A stretch of 64,000 nt of DNA. It comes from Hydractinia symbiolongicarpus. Lineage: Eukaryota > Cnidaria > Hydrozoa > Anthoathecata > Hydractiniidae. Of this stretch, positions 34,587 through 47,570 are shown piece after piece (within the stretch, counting starts at the first letter, position 1; every line of letters starts with the position of its first letter). A program made the position numbers and the translations under genes. Location of the stretch: contig NC_079876.1 of assembly GCF_029227915.1 (NCBI RefSeq), positions 3,288,001 through 3,352,000 of the forward strand, read 5' to 3'. The notes under the pieces are model-generated. The model was not told the origin of the DNA, did not search any database, and saw nothing but the letters and a program-made list of their open reading frames with translations.

Positions 34587-36414
34587 ATAAGACTTGTAGT
34601 TTTTAAAAATGTTTTCATTTTTGATGAAACGCTGAATAAAAGAAGTTTAATCGCCGGCAAACGAAAACCCGCGATTTCCCGTAAATCCCGGCTTGGCCCG
34701 TATAGTCAAAAGTATACAAAGAAAGTACCCAGGGAGTAAACTCATTTCCCGAACGATTTTTTAAATTATTTTTTCACCACTAAAACGCATGAGACTTGTA
34801 GTTTTCAAAAATGTTTTCATTTTTGATGAGACGCTAAATAAAAGCAGTTTAATCGCCGGTAAACGAAAACCCGCCATTTCCCGTAAACCCCGGACTCGGC
34901 CCGTATAGTGAAAAGTATACAAAGAAATTACCCAGGGAGTAAACTCATTTTCCGAACGATTTTTAAAATTATTTTTTTCACCACTAAAACGCATGAGACT
35001 TGTAGTTTTCAAAAATGTTTTCATTTTTGATGAGACGCTGAATAAAAGCAGTTTAATCGCCGGTAAACGAAAACCCGCCATTTCCCGTAAACCCCGGACT
35101 CGGCCCGTATAGTCAAAAGTATAAAAAGAAATTACCCAGGGAGTAAACTCATTTTCCGAACGATTTTTAAAATTATTTCTTTCACCACTAAAACGCATGA
35201 GACTTGTAGTTTTCAAAAATGTTTTCATTTTTGATGAGACGCTTAATGAAAGAAGTTTAATCGCCGGAAAACGAAAACCCGCGATTTCCCGGAAATCCCG
35301 GGCTTGGCCCGTATAGTCGAATGTATACAAAGAAAGTACCCTGTGAGTAAACTCGTTTCCAGAACGATTTTTTAAATTATTTTTTCACCACTAAAATGCA
35401 TAAGACTTGTAGTTTTTAAAAATGTTTTCATTTTTGATGAAACGCTGAATAAAAGAAGTTTAATCGCCAGCAAACGAAAACCCGCGATTTCCCGTAAATC
35501 CCGGCTTGGCCCGTATAGTCAAAAGTATACAAAGAAAGTACCCAGGGAGTAAACTCATTTTCCGAACGATTTTTAAAATTATTTTTTTCACCACTAAAAC
35601 GCATGAGACTTGTAGTTTTCAAAAATGTTTTCATTTTTGATGAGACGCTTAATAAAAGAGGTTTAATCGCCGGAAAACGAAAACCCGCGATTTCCCGTAA
35701 ATCCCGGGCTTGGCCCGTATAGTCGAATGTATACAAAGAAAGTACCCAGGGAGTAAACTCGTTTCCAGAACGATTTTTTAAATTATTTTTTCACCACTAA
35801 AATGCATAAGACTTGTAGTTTTTAAAAATGTTTTCATTTTTGATGAAACGCTGAATAAAAGAAGTTTATTCGCTGGCAAACGAAAACCCGCGATTTCCCG
35901 TAAATCCCGGCCTGGCCCGTATAGTCAAAAGTATACAAAGAAGGTACCCAGGGAGTAAACTCATTTCCCGAACGATTTTTTAAATTATTTTTTCACCACT
36001 AAAACGCATGAGACTTGTAGTTTTAAAAAATGTTTTCATTTTTGATGAGACGCTGAATAAAAGCAGTTTAATCGCCGGTAAACGAAAACCCGCCATTTCC
36101 CGTAAACCCCGGACTCGGCCCGTATAGTCAAAAGTATAAAAAGAAATTACCCAGGGAGTAAACTCATTTTCCGAACGATTTTTAAAATTATTTTTTTCAC
36201 CACTAAAACGCATGAGACTTGTAGTTTTCAAAAATGTTTTCATTTTTGATGAGACGCTTAATGAAAGAGGTTTAATCGCCGGAAAACGAAAACCCGCGAT
36301 TTCCCGGAAATCCCGGGCTTGGCCCGTATAGTCGAATGTATACAAAGAAAGTACCCTGTGAGTAAACTCGTTTCCAGAACGATTTTTTAAATTATTTTTT
36401 CACCACTAAAATGC
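34587..36414 (+). repeat. 9-mer higher-order repeat, 1,828 bp, first copy
   Basis: Landmarks 34587, 34789, 34993, 35197, 35400, 35603, 35806, 36008 and 36212 give lengths 202, 204, 204, 203, 203, 203, 202, 204, 203. I label the types X P Q R S T X' P' R'; X', P' and R' are close relatives of X, P and R. All recur at +1,828. The 204-bp units carry 'gatttttaaaattattttttt' type runs. Confidence 0.9.
34761..35330 (-). other. Open reading frame of 189 codons made by 204-bp monomers; not called as a gene
   Basis: The minus strand of a monomer is free of stops in one frame over most of its length. Where neighbouring units are 204 bp (divisible by three) the frame continues, giving a protein of three ~68-residue repeats each starting near 'YTFDYTG' and containing 'SSKMKTFLKTTSLMRFSGE'. 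The same length arises at 38417-38986 and 39230-39799. In 203-bp stretches the frame breaks after one unit. I see no promoter, no family resemblance and no sign of selection on the frame, so it is best read as a by-product of the repeat. Confidence 0.8.
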
Positions 36415-38242
36415 ATAAGACTTGTAGTTTTTAAAAATGTTTTCATTTTTGATGAAACGCTGAATAAAAGAAGTTTAATCGCCGGCAAACGAAAACCCGC
36501 GATTTCCCGTAAATCCCGGCTTGGCCCGTATAGTCAAAAGTATACAAAGAAAGTACCCAGGGAGTAAACTCATTTCCCGAACGATTTTTTAAATTATTTT
36601 TTCACCACTAAAACGCATGAGACTTGTAGTTTTCAAAAATGTTTTCATTTTTGATGAGACGCTAAATAAAAGCAGTTTAATCGCCGGTAAACGAAAACCC
36701 GCCATTTCCCGTAAACCCCGGACTCGGCCCGTATAGTGAAAAGTATACAAAGAAATTACCCAGGGAGTAAACTCATTTTCCGAACGATTTTTAAAATTAT
36801 TTTTTTCACCACTAAAACGCATGAGACTTGTAGTTTTCAAAAATGTTTTCATTTTTGATGAGACGCTGAATAAAAGCAGTTTAATCGCCGGTAAACGAAA
36901 ACCCGCCATTTCCCGTAAACCCCGGACTCGGCCCGTATAGTCAAAAGTATAAAAAGAAATTACCCAGGGAGTAAACTAATTTTCCGAACGATTTTTAAAA
37001 TTATTTCTTTCACCACTAAAACGCATGAGACTTGTAGTTTTCAAAAATGTTTTCATTTTTGATGAGACGCTTAATGAAAGAGGTTTAATCGCCGGAAAAC
37101 GAAAACCCGCGATTTCCCGGAAATCCCGGGCTTGGCCCGTATAGTCGAATGTATACAAAGAAAGTACCCTGTGAGTAAACTCGTTTCCAGAACGATTTTT
37201 TAAATTATTTTTTCACCACTAAAATGCATAAGACTTGTAGTTTTTAAAAATGTTTTCATTTTTGATGAAACGCTGAATAAAAGAAGTTTAATCGCCAGCA
37301 AACGAAAACCCGCGATTTCCCGTAAATCCCGGCTTGGCCCGTATAGTCAAAAGTATACAAAGAATGTACCCAGGGAGTAAACTCATTTTCCGAACGATTT
37401 TTAAAATTATTTTTTTCACCACTAAAACGCATGAGACTTGTAGTTTTCAAAAATGTTTTCATTTTTGATGAGACGCTTAATGAAAGAGGTTTAATCGCCG
37501 GAAAACGAAAACCCGCGATTTCCCGTAAATCCCGGGCTTGGCCCGTATAGTCGAATGTATACAAAGAAAGTACCCAGGGAGTAAACTCGTTTCCAGAACG
37601 ATTTTTTAAATTATTTTTTCACCACTAAAATGCATAAGACTTGTAGTTTTTAAAAATGTTTTCATTTTTGATGAAACGCTGAATAAAAGAAGTTTATTCG
37701 CTGGCAAACGAAAACCCGCGATTTCCCGTAAATCCCGGCCTGGCCCGTATAGTCAAAAGTATACAAAGAAGGTACCCAGGGAGTAAACTCATTTCCCGAA
37801 CGATTTTTTAAATTATTTTTTCACCACTAAAACGCATGAGACTTGTAGTTCTAAAAAATGTTTTCATTTTTGATGAGACGCTGAATAAAAGCAGTTTAAT
37901 CGCCGGTAAACGAAAACCCGCCATTTCCCGTAAACCCCGGACTCGGCCCGTATAGTCAAAAGTATAAAAAGAAATTACCCAGGGAGTAAACTCATTTTCC
38001 GAACGATTTTTAAAATTATTTTTTTCACCACTAAAACGCATGAGACTTGTAGTTTTCAAAAATGTTTTCATTTTTGATGAGACGCTTAATGAAAGAGGTT
38101 TAATCGCCGGAAAACGAAAACCCGCGATTTCCCGGAAATCCCGGGCTTGGCCCGTATAGTCGAATGTATACAAAGAAAGTACCCTGTGAGTAAACTCGTT
38201 TCCAGAACGATTTTTTAAATTATTTTTTCACCACTAAAATGC
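36415..38242 (+). repeat. 9-mer higher-order repeat, 1,828 bp, second copy
   Basis: Landmarks 36415, 36617, 36821, 37025, 37228, 37431, 37634, 37836 and 38040 repeat the length and type order of the first copy. Differences seen are few, for example 'gtaaactaat' near 36973, 'agaatgtaccc' near 37362 and 'gtagttctaaaa' near 37846. Confidence 0.9.
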
Positions 38243-39868
38243 ATAAGACTTGTAGTTTTTAAAAATGTTTTCATTTTTGATGAAACGCTGAATAAAAGAA
38301 GTTTAATCGCCGGCAAACGAAAACCCGCGATTTCCCGTAAATCCCGGCTTGGCCCGTATAGTCAAAAGTATACAAAGAAAGTACCCAGGGAGTAAACTCA
38401 TTTCCCGAACGATTTTTTAAATTATTTTTTCACCACTAAAACGCATGAGACTTGTAGTTTTCAAAAATGTTTTCATTTTTGATGAGACGCTAAATAAAAG
38501 CAGTTTAATCGCCGGTAAACGAAAACCCGCCATTTCCCGTAAACCCCGGACTCGGCCCGTATAGTGAAAAGTATACAAAGAAATTACCCAGGGAGTAAAC
38601 TCATTTTCCGAACGATTTTTAAAATTATTTTTTTCACCACTAAAACGCATGAGACTTGTAGTTTTCAAAAATGTTTTCATTTTTGATGAGACGCTGAATA
38701 AAAGCAGTTTAATCGCCGGTAAACGAAAACCCGCCATTTCCCGTAAACCCCGGACTCGGCCCGTATAGTCAAAAGTATAAAAAGAAATTACCCAGGGAGT
38801 AAACTCATTTTCCGAACGATTTTTAAAATTATTTCTTTCACCACTAAAACGCATGAGACTTGTAGTTTTCAAAAATGTTTTCATTTTTGATGAGACGCTT
38901 AATGAAAGAGGTTTAATCGCCGGAAAACGAAAACCCGCGATTTCCCGGAAATCCCGGGCTTGGCCCGTATAGTCGAATGTATACAAAGAAAGTACCCTGT
39001 GAGTAAACTCGTTTCCAGAACGATTTTTTAAATTATTTTTTCACCACTAAAATGCATAAGACTTGTAGTTTTTAAAAATGTTTTCATTTTTGATGAAACG
39101 CTGAATAAAAGAAGTTTAATCGCCGGCAAACGAAAACCCGCGATTTCCCGTAAATCCCGGCTTGGCCCGTATAGTCAAAAGTATACAAAGAAAGTACCCA
39201 GGGAGTAAACTCATTTCCCGAACGATTTTTTAAATTATTTTTTCACCACTAAAACGCATGAGACTTGTAGTTTTCAAAAATGTTTTCATTTTTGATGAGA
39301 CGCTAAATAAAAGCAGTTTAATCGCCGGTAAACGAAAACCCGCCATTTCCCGTAAACCCCGGACTCGGCCCGTATAATGAAAAGTATACAAAGAAATTAC
39401 CCAGGGAGTAAACTCATTTTCCGAACGATTTTTAAAATTATTTTTTTCACCACTAAAACGCATGAGACTTGTAGTTTTCAAAAATGTTTTCATTTTTGAT
39501 GAGACGCTGAATAAAAGCAGTTTAATCGCCGGTAAACGAAAACCCGCCATTTCCCGTAAACCCCGGACTCGGCCCGTATAGTCAAAAGTATAAAAAGAAA
39601 TTACCCAGGGAGTAAACTCATTTTCCGAACGATTTTTAAAATTATTTCTTTCACCACTAAAACGCATGAGACTTGTAGTTTTCAAAAATGTTTTCATTTT
39701 TGATGAGACGCTTAATGAAAGAGGTTTAATCGCCGGAAAACGAAAACCCGCGATTTCCCGGAAATCTCGGGCTTGGCCCGTATAGTCGAATGTATACAAA
39801 GAAAGTACCCTGTGAGTAAACTCGTTTCCAGAACGATTTTTTAAATTATTTTTTCACCACTAAAATGC
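38243..39868 (+). repeat. 4-mer higher-order repeat, 813 bp, two copies
   Basis: Landmarks 38243, 38445, 38649, 38853 and 39056, 39258, 39462, 39666 are types X P Q R, the first four units of the 9-mer, now repeating alone. A fifth X follows at 39869. The array has switched from a 9-mer to a 4-mer period without leaving the monomer family. Confidence 0.9.
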
Positions 39869-40070
39869 ATAAGACTTGTAGTTTTTAAAAATGTTTTCAT
39901 TTTTGATGAAACGCTGAATAAAAGAAGTTTAATCGCCGGCAAACGAAAACCCGCGATTTCCCGTAAATCCCGGCTTGGCCCGTATAGTCAAAAGTATACA
40001 AAGAAAGTACCCAGGGAGTAAACTCATTTCCCGAACGATTTTTTAAATTATTTTTTCACCACTAAAACGC

Positions 40071-41694
40071 ATGAGACTTGTAGTTTTCAAAAATGTTTTC
40101 ATTTTTGATGAGACGCTGAATAAAAGCAGTTTAATCGCCGGTAAACGAAAACCCGCCATTTCCCGTAAACCCCGGACTCGGCCCGTATAGTCAAAAGTAT
40201 ACAAAGAAATTACCCAGGGAGTAAACTCATTTTCCGAACGATTTTTAAAATTATTTTTTTCACCACTAAAACGCATGAGACTTGTAGTTTTTAAAAATGT
40301 TTTCATTTTTGATGAGACGCTGAATAAAAGAAGTTTAATCGCCGGCAAACGAAAACCCGCCATTTCCCGTAAACCCAAGACTCGGCCCGTATAGTCAAAA
40401 GTATACAAAGAAAGTACCAAGGGAGTAAACTCATTTTCCGAACGATTTTTTAAATTATTTTTTCACCACTACAACGCATGAGACTTGTAGTTTTCAAAAA
40501 TGTTTTCATTTTTGATGAGACGCTTAATGAAAGAGGTTTAATCGCCGGCAAACGAAATCCCGCGATTTCCCGTAAATCCCGGGCTTTGCCCGTATAGTCG
40601 AATGTATACAAAGAAAGTACCCAGGGAGTAAACTCATTTCCCGAACGATTTTTTAATTTTTTTTTCACCACTAAAACGCATGAGACTTGTAGTTTTCAAA
40701 AATGTTTTCATTTTTGATGAGACGGTTAATGAAAGAAGTTTAATCGCCGGCAATCGAAAACCCGCGATTTCCCGTAAATCCCGGGCTTGGCCCGTATAGT
40801 CGAATGTATACAAAGAAAGTACCCTGTGAGTAAACTCATTTCCCGAACGATTTTTTAAATTATCTTTTCACCACTAAAACGCATGAGACATGTAGTTTTC
40901 AAAAATGTTTTCATTTTTGATGAGACGCTGAATAAAAGCAGTTTAATCGCCGGTAAACGAAAACCCGCCATTTCCCGTAAACCCCGGACTCGGCCCGTAT
41001 AGTCAAAAGTATACAAAGAAATTACCCAGGGAGTAAACTCATTTTCCGAACGATTTTTAAAATTATTTTTTTCACCACTAAAACGCATGAGACTTGTAGT
41101 TTTTAAAAATGTTTTTATTTTTGATGAGACGCTGAATAAAAGAAGTTTAATCGCCGGCAAACGAAAACCCGCCATTTCCCGTAAACCCCAGACTCGGCCC
41201 GTATAGTCAAAAGTATACAAAGAAAGTACCAAGGGAGTAAACTCATTTTCCGAACGATTTTTTAAATTATTTTTTCACCACTACAACGCATGAGACTTGT
41301 AGTTTTCAAAAATGTTTTCATTTTTGATGAGACGCTTAATGAAAGAGGTTTAATCGCCGGCAAACGAAATCCCGCGATTTCCCGTAAATCCCGGGCTTGG
41401 CCCGTATAGTCGAATGTATACAAAGAAAGTACCCAGGGAGTAAACTCATTTCCCGAACGATTTTTTAATTTTTTTTTCACCACTAAAACGCATGAGACTT
41501 GTAGTTTTCAAAAATGTTTTCATTTTTGATGAGACGGTTAATGAAAGAAGTTTAATCGCCGGCAATCGAAAACCCGCGATTTCCCGTAAATCCCGGGCTT
41601 GGCCCGTATAGTCGAATGTATACAAAGAAAGTACCCTGTGAGTAAACTCATTTCCCGAACGATTTTTTAAATTATCTTTTCACCACTAAAACGC
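40071..41694 (+). repeat. 4-mer higher-order repeat, 812 bp, two copies
   Basis: Landmarks 40071, 40275, 40478, 40680 and 40883, 41087, 41290, 41492 form two copies; the next unit starts at 41695. Shared markers are 'gtaccaaggg', 'ctacaacgc', 'acggttaatg' and 'ggcaatcg'. The second copy starts with 'gagacatgtag' and the first with 'gagacttgtag'. Confidence 0.88.
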
Positions 41695-42704
41695 ATGAGA
41701 CATGTAGTTTTCAAAAATGTTTTCATTTTTGATGAGACGCTGAATAAAAGAAGTTTAATCGCCGGCAAACGAAAACTCGCCATTTCACGTAAACCCCGGA
41801 CTCGACCGGTATAGTCAAAAGTACAAAGAAAGTACCCAGGGAGTAAACTCAATTCCCGAACGATTTTTTATATTATTTTTTTACCCCTAAACGCATGACA
41901 CTTGTAGTTTTCAAAAATATTTTCATATTTGATGGGACGCTGAATAAAAGAAGTTTAATCGCCGGCAAACAAAAATCCGCGATTTCCCGTAAACCCCGGA
42001 CTCGGCCCGCATAGTCAAAAGTATACAAAGAAAGTACCCAGGGAGTAAACTTATTTCCCGAACGATTTTTTAAATTATCTTTTCACCACTAAAACGCTTG
42101 AGACTTGTAGTTTTCAAAAATGTTTTCATTTTTGATGAGACGCTGAATAAAAGAAGTTTAATCGCCGACAAACGAAAACCCTCCATTTCCCGTAAACCCC
42201 GGACTCGGCCCGCATAGTAAAAAGTATACAAAGAAAGTACCCAGGGAGTAAACTCATTTCCGAACGTTTTTTTAAATTATTTTTTCACCACTAAAACGCA
42301 TGAGACTTGTAGTTTTCAAAAATGTTTTCATTTTTGATGAGACGCTGAATGAAAGAAGTTTAATCGGGGCAAACGAAAACCTGCGATTTCCAGTAAATCC
42401 CGGACTCGGCCCGTATAGTCAAAAGTATAAAAAGAAAGTACCCAGGGTGTAAACTCATTTCCCGAACGATTTTTAAAATTATTATTTCACCACTAAAGCC
42501 CATGAGACTTGTAGTATTTAAAAATATTTTCATTTTTGATGAGACGCTGAATAAAAGAAGTTTAATCGCCGGCAAACGAAAACCCGCGACTTCCCGTAAA
42601 TCCCGGACTCGGCCCGTATAGTCAAAAGTATACAAAGAAAGTACCCAGGGAGTAAACTCATTTCCCGAACGATTTTTTAAATTATTTTTTCACCACTAAA
42701 ACGC
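41695..42704 (+). repeat. Five monomers leading into the 10-mer, one of 200 bp
   Basis: The unit 41695-41894 is 200 bp long: 'caaaagtacaaag' near 41816 lacks two bases of 'gtatac', and 'ttacccctaaacgc' is shortened. The following landmarks are 41895, 42098, 42300 and 42502. The same 200-bp type recurs at 46560 and 49397, each with the same two next units. Confidence 0.82.
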
Positions 42705-44733
42705 ATGAGACTTGTAGTTTTCTTAAATGTTTTCATTTTTGATGAGACGCTTAATGAAAGTGGTTTAATCGCCGGCAAACGAAAACCCGCGATTTCCCGT
42801 AAATCCCGGGCTTGGCTCGTATAGTCGAATGTATACAAAGAAAGTACCCTGTGAGTAAACTCATTTCCAAAACGATTTTTTAAATTATCTTTTCACCACT
42901 AAAACGCTTGAGACTTGTAGTTTTCAAAAATGTTTTCATTTTTGATGAGACGCTGAATAAAAGAAGTTTAATCGCCGGCAAACGAAAACCTGCGATTTCC
43001 AGTAAATCCCGGACTCGGCCCGTATAGTCAAAAGTATAAAAAGAAAGTACCCAGGGTGTAAACTCATTTCCCGAACGATTTTTAAAATTATTATTTCACC
43101 ACTAAAGCCCATGAGACTTGTAGTTTTCAAAAATGTTTTCATTTTTGATGAGACGCTTAATGAAAGAGGTTTAATCGCCGGAAAACGAAAACCCGCGATT
43201 TCCCGTAAATCCCGGGCTTGGCCCGTATAGTCGAATGTATACAAAGAAAGTACCCAGGGAGTAAACTCGTTTCCAGAACGATTTTTTAAATTATTTTTTC
43301 ACCACTAAAATGCATAAGACTTGTAGTTTTTAAAAATGTTTTCATTTTTGATGAAACGCTGAATAAAAGAAGTTTAATCGCTGGCAAACGAAAACCCGCG
43401 ATTTCCCGTAAATCCCGGCTTGGCCCGTATAGTCAAAAGTATACAAAGAAGGTACCCAGGGAGTAAACGCATTTCCCGAACGATTTTTTAAATTATTTTT
43501 TCACCACTAAAACGCATGAGACTTGTAGTTTTCAAAAATGTTTTCATTTTTGATGAGACGCTGAATAAAAGCAGTTTAATCGCCGGTAAACGAAAACCCG
43601 CCATTTCCCGTAAACCCCGGACTCGGCCCGTATAGTCAAAAGTATAAAAAGAAATTACCCAGGGGGTAAACTCATTTTCCGAACGATTTTTAAAATTATT
43701 TTTTTCACCACTAAAACGCATGAGACTTGTAGTTTTCAAAAATGTTTTCATTTTTGATGAGACGCTTAATGAAAGAGGTTTAATCGCCGGAAAACGAAAA
43801 CCCGCGATTTCCCGGAAATCCCGGGCTTGGCCCGTATAGTCGAATGTATACAAAAAAAGTACCCTGTGAGTAAACTCGTTTCCAGAACGATTTTTTAAAT
43901 TATTTTTTCACCACTAAAATGCATAAGACTTGTAGTTTTTAAAAATGTTTTCATTTTTGATGAAACGCTTAATGAAAGAGGTTTAATCGCCGGAAAACGA
44001 AAACCCGCGATTTCCCGGAAATCCCGGGCTTGGCCCGTATAGTCGAATGTATACAAAGAAAGTACCAAGGGAGTAAACTCATTTTCCGAACGATTTTTTA
44101 AATTATTTTTTCACCACTACAACGCATGAGACTTGTAGTTTTCAAAAATGTTTTCATTTTTGATGAGACGCTTAATGAAAGAGGTTTAATCGCCGGCAAA
44201 CGAAATCCCGCGATTTCCAGTAAATCCCGGGCTTGGCCCGTATAGTCGAATGTATACAAAGAAAGTACCCAGGGAGTAAACTCATTTCCCGAACGATTTT
44301 TTAATTTTTTTTTCACCACTAAAACGCATGAGACTTGTAGTTTTCAAAAATGTTTTCATTTTTGATGAGACGGTTAATGAAAGAAGTTTAATAGCCGGCA
44401 ATCGAAAACCCGCGATTTCCCGTAAATCCCGGGCTTGGCCCGTATAGTCGAATGTATACAAAGAAAGTACCCTGTGAGTAAACTCATTTCCCGAACGATT
44501 TTTTAAATTATCTTTTCACCACTAAAACGCATGAGACATGTAGTTTTCAAAAATGTTTTCATTTTTGATGAGACGCTGAATAAAAGAAGTTTAATCGCCG
44601 GCAAACGAAAACCCGCGACTTCCCGTAAATCCCGGACTCGGCCCGTATAGTCAAAAGTATACAAAGAAAGTACCCAGGGAGTAAACTCATTTCCCGAACG
44701 ATTTTTTAAATTATTTTTTCACCACTAAAACGC
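42705..44733 (+). repeat. Mosaic 10-mer higher-order repeat, 2,029 bp
   Basis: Landmarks are 42705 ('ttcttaaatg'), 42908 ('gcttgag'), 43111, 43314, 43516, 43720, 43923, 44126, 44328 and 44531. Units 43314-43720 correspond to X' P' R' of the 9-mer ('cgctggc', 'gaaggtaccc'). Units 44126-44531 correspond to 40478-40883. Unit 43111 is a hybrid (5' part 'aaagcccatgag', 3' part T), as is 43923 (5' part X, 3' part R). The 10-mer is therefore built from pieces of at least three neighbouring families. Confidence 0.85.
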
Positions 44734-47570
44734 ATGAGACTTGTAGTTTTCTTAAATGTTTTCATTTTTGATGAGACGCTTAATGAAAGTGGTTTAATCG
44801 CCGGCAAACGAAAACCCGCGATTTCCCGTAAATCCCGGGCTTGGCTCGTATAGTCGAATGTATACAAAGAAAGTACCCTGTGAGTAAACTCATTTCCAAA
44901 ACGATTTTTTAAATTATCTTTTCACCACTAAAACGCTTGAGACTTGTAGTTTTCAAAAATGTTTTCATTTTTGATGAGACGCTGAATAAAAGAAGTTTAA
45001 TCGCCGGCAAACGAAAACCTGCGATTTCCAGTAAATCCCGGACTCGGCCCGTATAGTCAAAAGTATAAAAAGAAAGTACCCAGGGTGTAAACTCATTTCC
45101 CGAACGATTTTTAAAATTATTATTTCACCACTAAAGCCCATGAGACTTGTAGTTTTCAAAAATGTTTTCATTTTTGATGAGACGCTTAATGAAAGAGGTT
45201 TAATCGCCGGAAAACGAAAACCCGCGATTTCCCGTAAATCCCGGGCTTGGCCCGTATAGTCGAATGTATACAAAGAAAGTACCCAGGGAGTAAACTCGTT
45301 TCCAGAACGATTTTTTAAATTATTTTTTCACCACTAAAATGCATAAGACTTGTAGTTTTTAAAAATGTTTTCATTTTTGATGAAACGCTGAATAAAAGAA
45401 GTTTAATCGCTGGCAAACGAAAACCCGCGATTTCCCGTAAATCCCGGCTTGGCCCGTATAGTCAAAAGTATACAAAGAAGGTACCCAGGGAGTAAACGCA
45501 TTTCCCGAACGATTTTTTAAATTATTTTTTCACCACTAAAACGCATGAGACTTGTAGTTTTCAAAAATGTTTTCATTTTTGATGAGACGCTGAATAAAAG
45601 CAGTTTAATCGCCGGTAAACGAAAACCCGCCATTTCCCGTAAACCCCGGACTCGGCCCGTATAGTCAAAAGTATAAAAAGAAATTACCCAGGGGGTAAAC
45701 TCATTTTCCGAACGATTTTTAAAATTATTTTTTTCACCACTAAAACGCATGAGACTTGTAGTTTTCAAAAATGTTTTCATTTTTGATGAGACGCTTAATG
45801 AAAGAGGTTTAATCGCCGGAAAACGAAAACCCGCGATTTCCCGGAAATCCCGGGCTTGGCCCGTATAGTCGAATGTATACAAAAAAAGTACCCTGTGAGT
45901 AAACTCGTTTCCAGAACGATTTTTTAAATTATTTTTTCACCACTAAAATGCATAAGACTTGTAGTTTTTAAAAATGTTTTCATTTTTGATGAAACGCTTA
46001 ATGAAAGAGGTTTAATCGCCGGAAAACGAAAACCCGCGATTTCCCGGAAATCCCGGGCTTGGCCCGTATAGTCGAATGTATACAAAGAAAGTACCAAGGG
46101 AGTAAACTCATTTTCCGAACGATTTTTTAAATTATTTTTTCACCACTACAACGCATGAGACTTGTAGTTTTCAAAAATGTTTTCATTTTTGATGAGACGC
46201 TTAATGAAAGAGGTTTAATCGCCGGCAAACGAAATCCCGCGATTTCCAGTAAATCCCGGGCTTGGCCCGTATAGTCGAATGTATACAAAGAAAGTACCCA
46301 GGGAGTAAACTCATTTCCCGAACGATTTTTTAATTTTTTTTTCACCACTAAAACGCATGAGACTTGTAGTTTTCAAAAATGTTTTCATTTTTGATGAGAC
46401 GGTTAATGAAAGAAGTTTAATAGCCGGCAATCGAAAACCCGCGATTTCCCGTAAATCCCGGGCTTGGCCCGTATAGTCGAATGTATACAAAGAAAGTACC
46501 CTGTGAGTAAACTCATTTCCCGAACGATTTTTTAAATTATCTTTTCACCACTAAAACGCATGAGACATGTAGTTTTCAAAAATGTTTTCATTTTTGATGA
46601 GACGCTGAATAAAAGAAGTTTAATCGCCGGCAAACGAAAACCCGCCATTTCCCGTAAACCCCGGACTCGACCGGTATAGTCAAAAGTACAAAGAAATTAC
46701 CCAGGAAGTAAACTCAATTCCCGAACGATTTTTTATATTATTTTTTTACCCCTAAACGCATGAGACTTGTAGTTTTCAAAAATATTTTCATATTTGATGG
46801 GACGCTGAATAAAAGAAGTTTAATCGCCGGCAAACAAAAATCCGCGATTTCCCGTAAACCCCGGACTCGGCCCGCATAGTCAAAAGTATACAAAGAAAGT
46901 ACCCAGGGAGTAAACTTATTTCCCGAACGATTTTTTAAATTATCTTTTCACCACTAAAACGCTTGAGACTTGTAGTTTTCAAAAATGTTTTCATTTTTGA
47001 TGAGACGCTGAATAAAAGAAGTTTAATCGCCGACAAACGAAAACCCTCCATTTCCCGTAAACCCCGGACTCGGCCCGCATAGTCAAAAGTATACAAAGAA
47101 AGTACCCAGGGAGTAAACTCATTTCCGAACGATTTTTTAAATTATTTTTTCACCACTAAAACGCATGAGACTTGTAGTTTTCAAAAATGTTTTCATTTTT
47201 GATGAGACGGTTAATGAAAGAAGTTTAATAGCCGGCAATCGAAAACCCGCGATTTCCCGTAAATCCCGGGCTTGGCCCGTATAGTCGAATGTATACAAAG
47301 AAAGTACCCTGTGAGTAAACTCATTTCCCGAACGATTTTTTAAATTATCTTTTCACCACTAAAACGCATGAGACATGTAGTTTTCAAAAATGTTTTCATT
47401 TTTGATGAGACGCTGAATAAAAGAAGTTTAATCGCCGGCAAACGAAAACCCGCGACTTCCCGTAAATCCCGGACTCGGCCCGTATAGTCAAAAGTATACA
47501 AAGAAAGTACCCAGGGAGTAAACTCATTTCCCGAACGATTTTTTAAATTATTTTTTCACCACTAAAACGC
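44734..47570 (+). repeat. 14-mer higher-order repeat, 2,837 bp
   Basis: Its first ten units (44734-46560) repeat the 10-mer at +2,029. Four more units (46760, 46963, 47165, 47368) then precede the next 'ttcttaaatg' unit at 47571. The extra 808 bp equals 2,837 minus 2,029. The added units come from the 41895-42300 series plus a repeat of the 'gagacatg' unit. Confidence 0.87.
47165..47367 (+). repeat. Chimeric monomer at the joint of the 14-mer
   Basis: The start resembles the unit at 42300 and 50002, and it occupies that unit's place after the 46963 ('gcttgag') monomer. From 'acggttaatg' onward it follows the 46357 type, with 'aatagccggcaatcg' and 'ccctgtgag'. The switch lies within about 40 bp of the landmark. 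This is what an out-of-register exchange between two array copies displaced by four monomers would produce. Confidence 0.85.
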
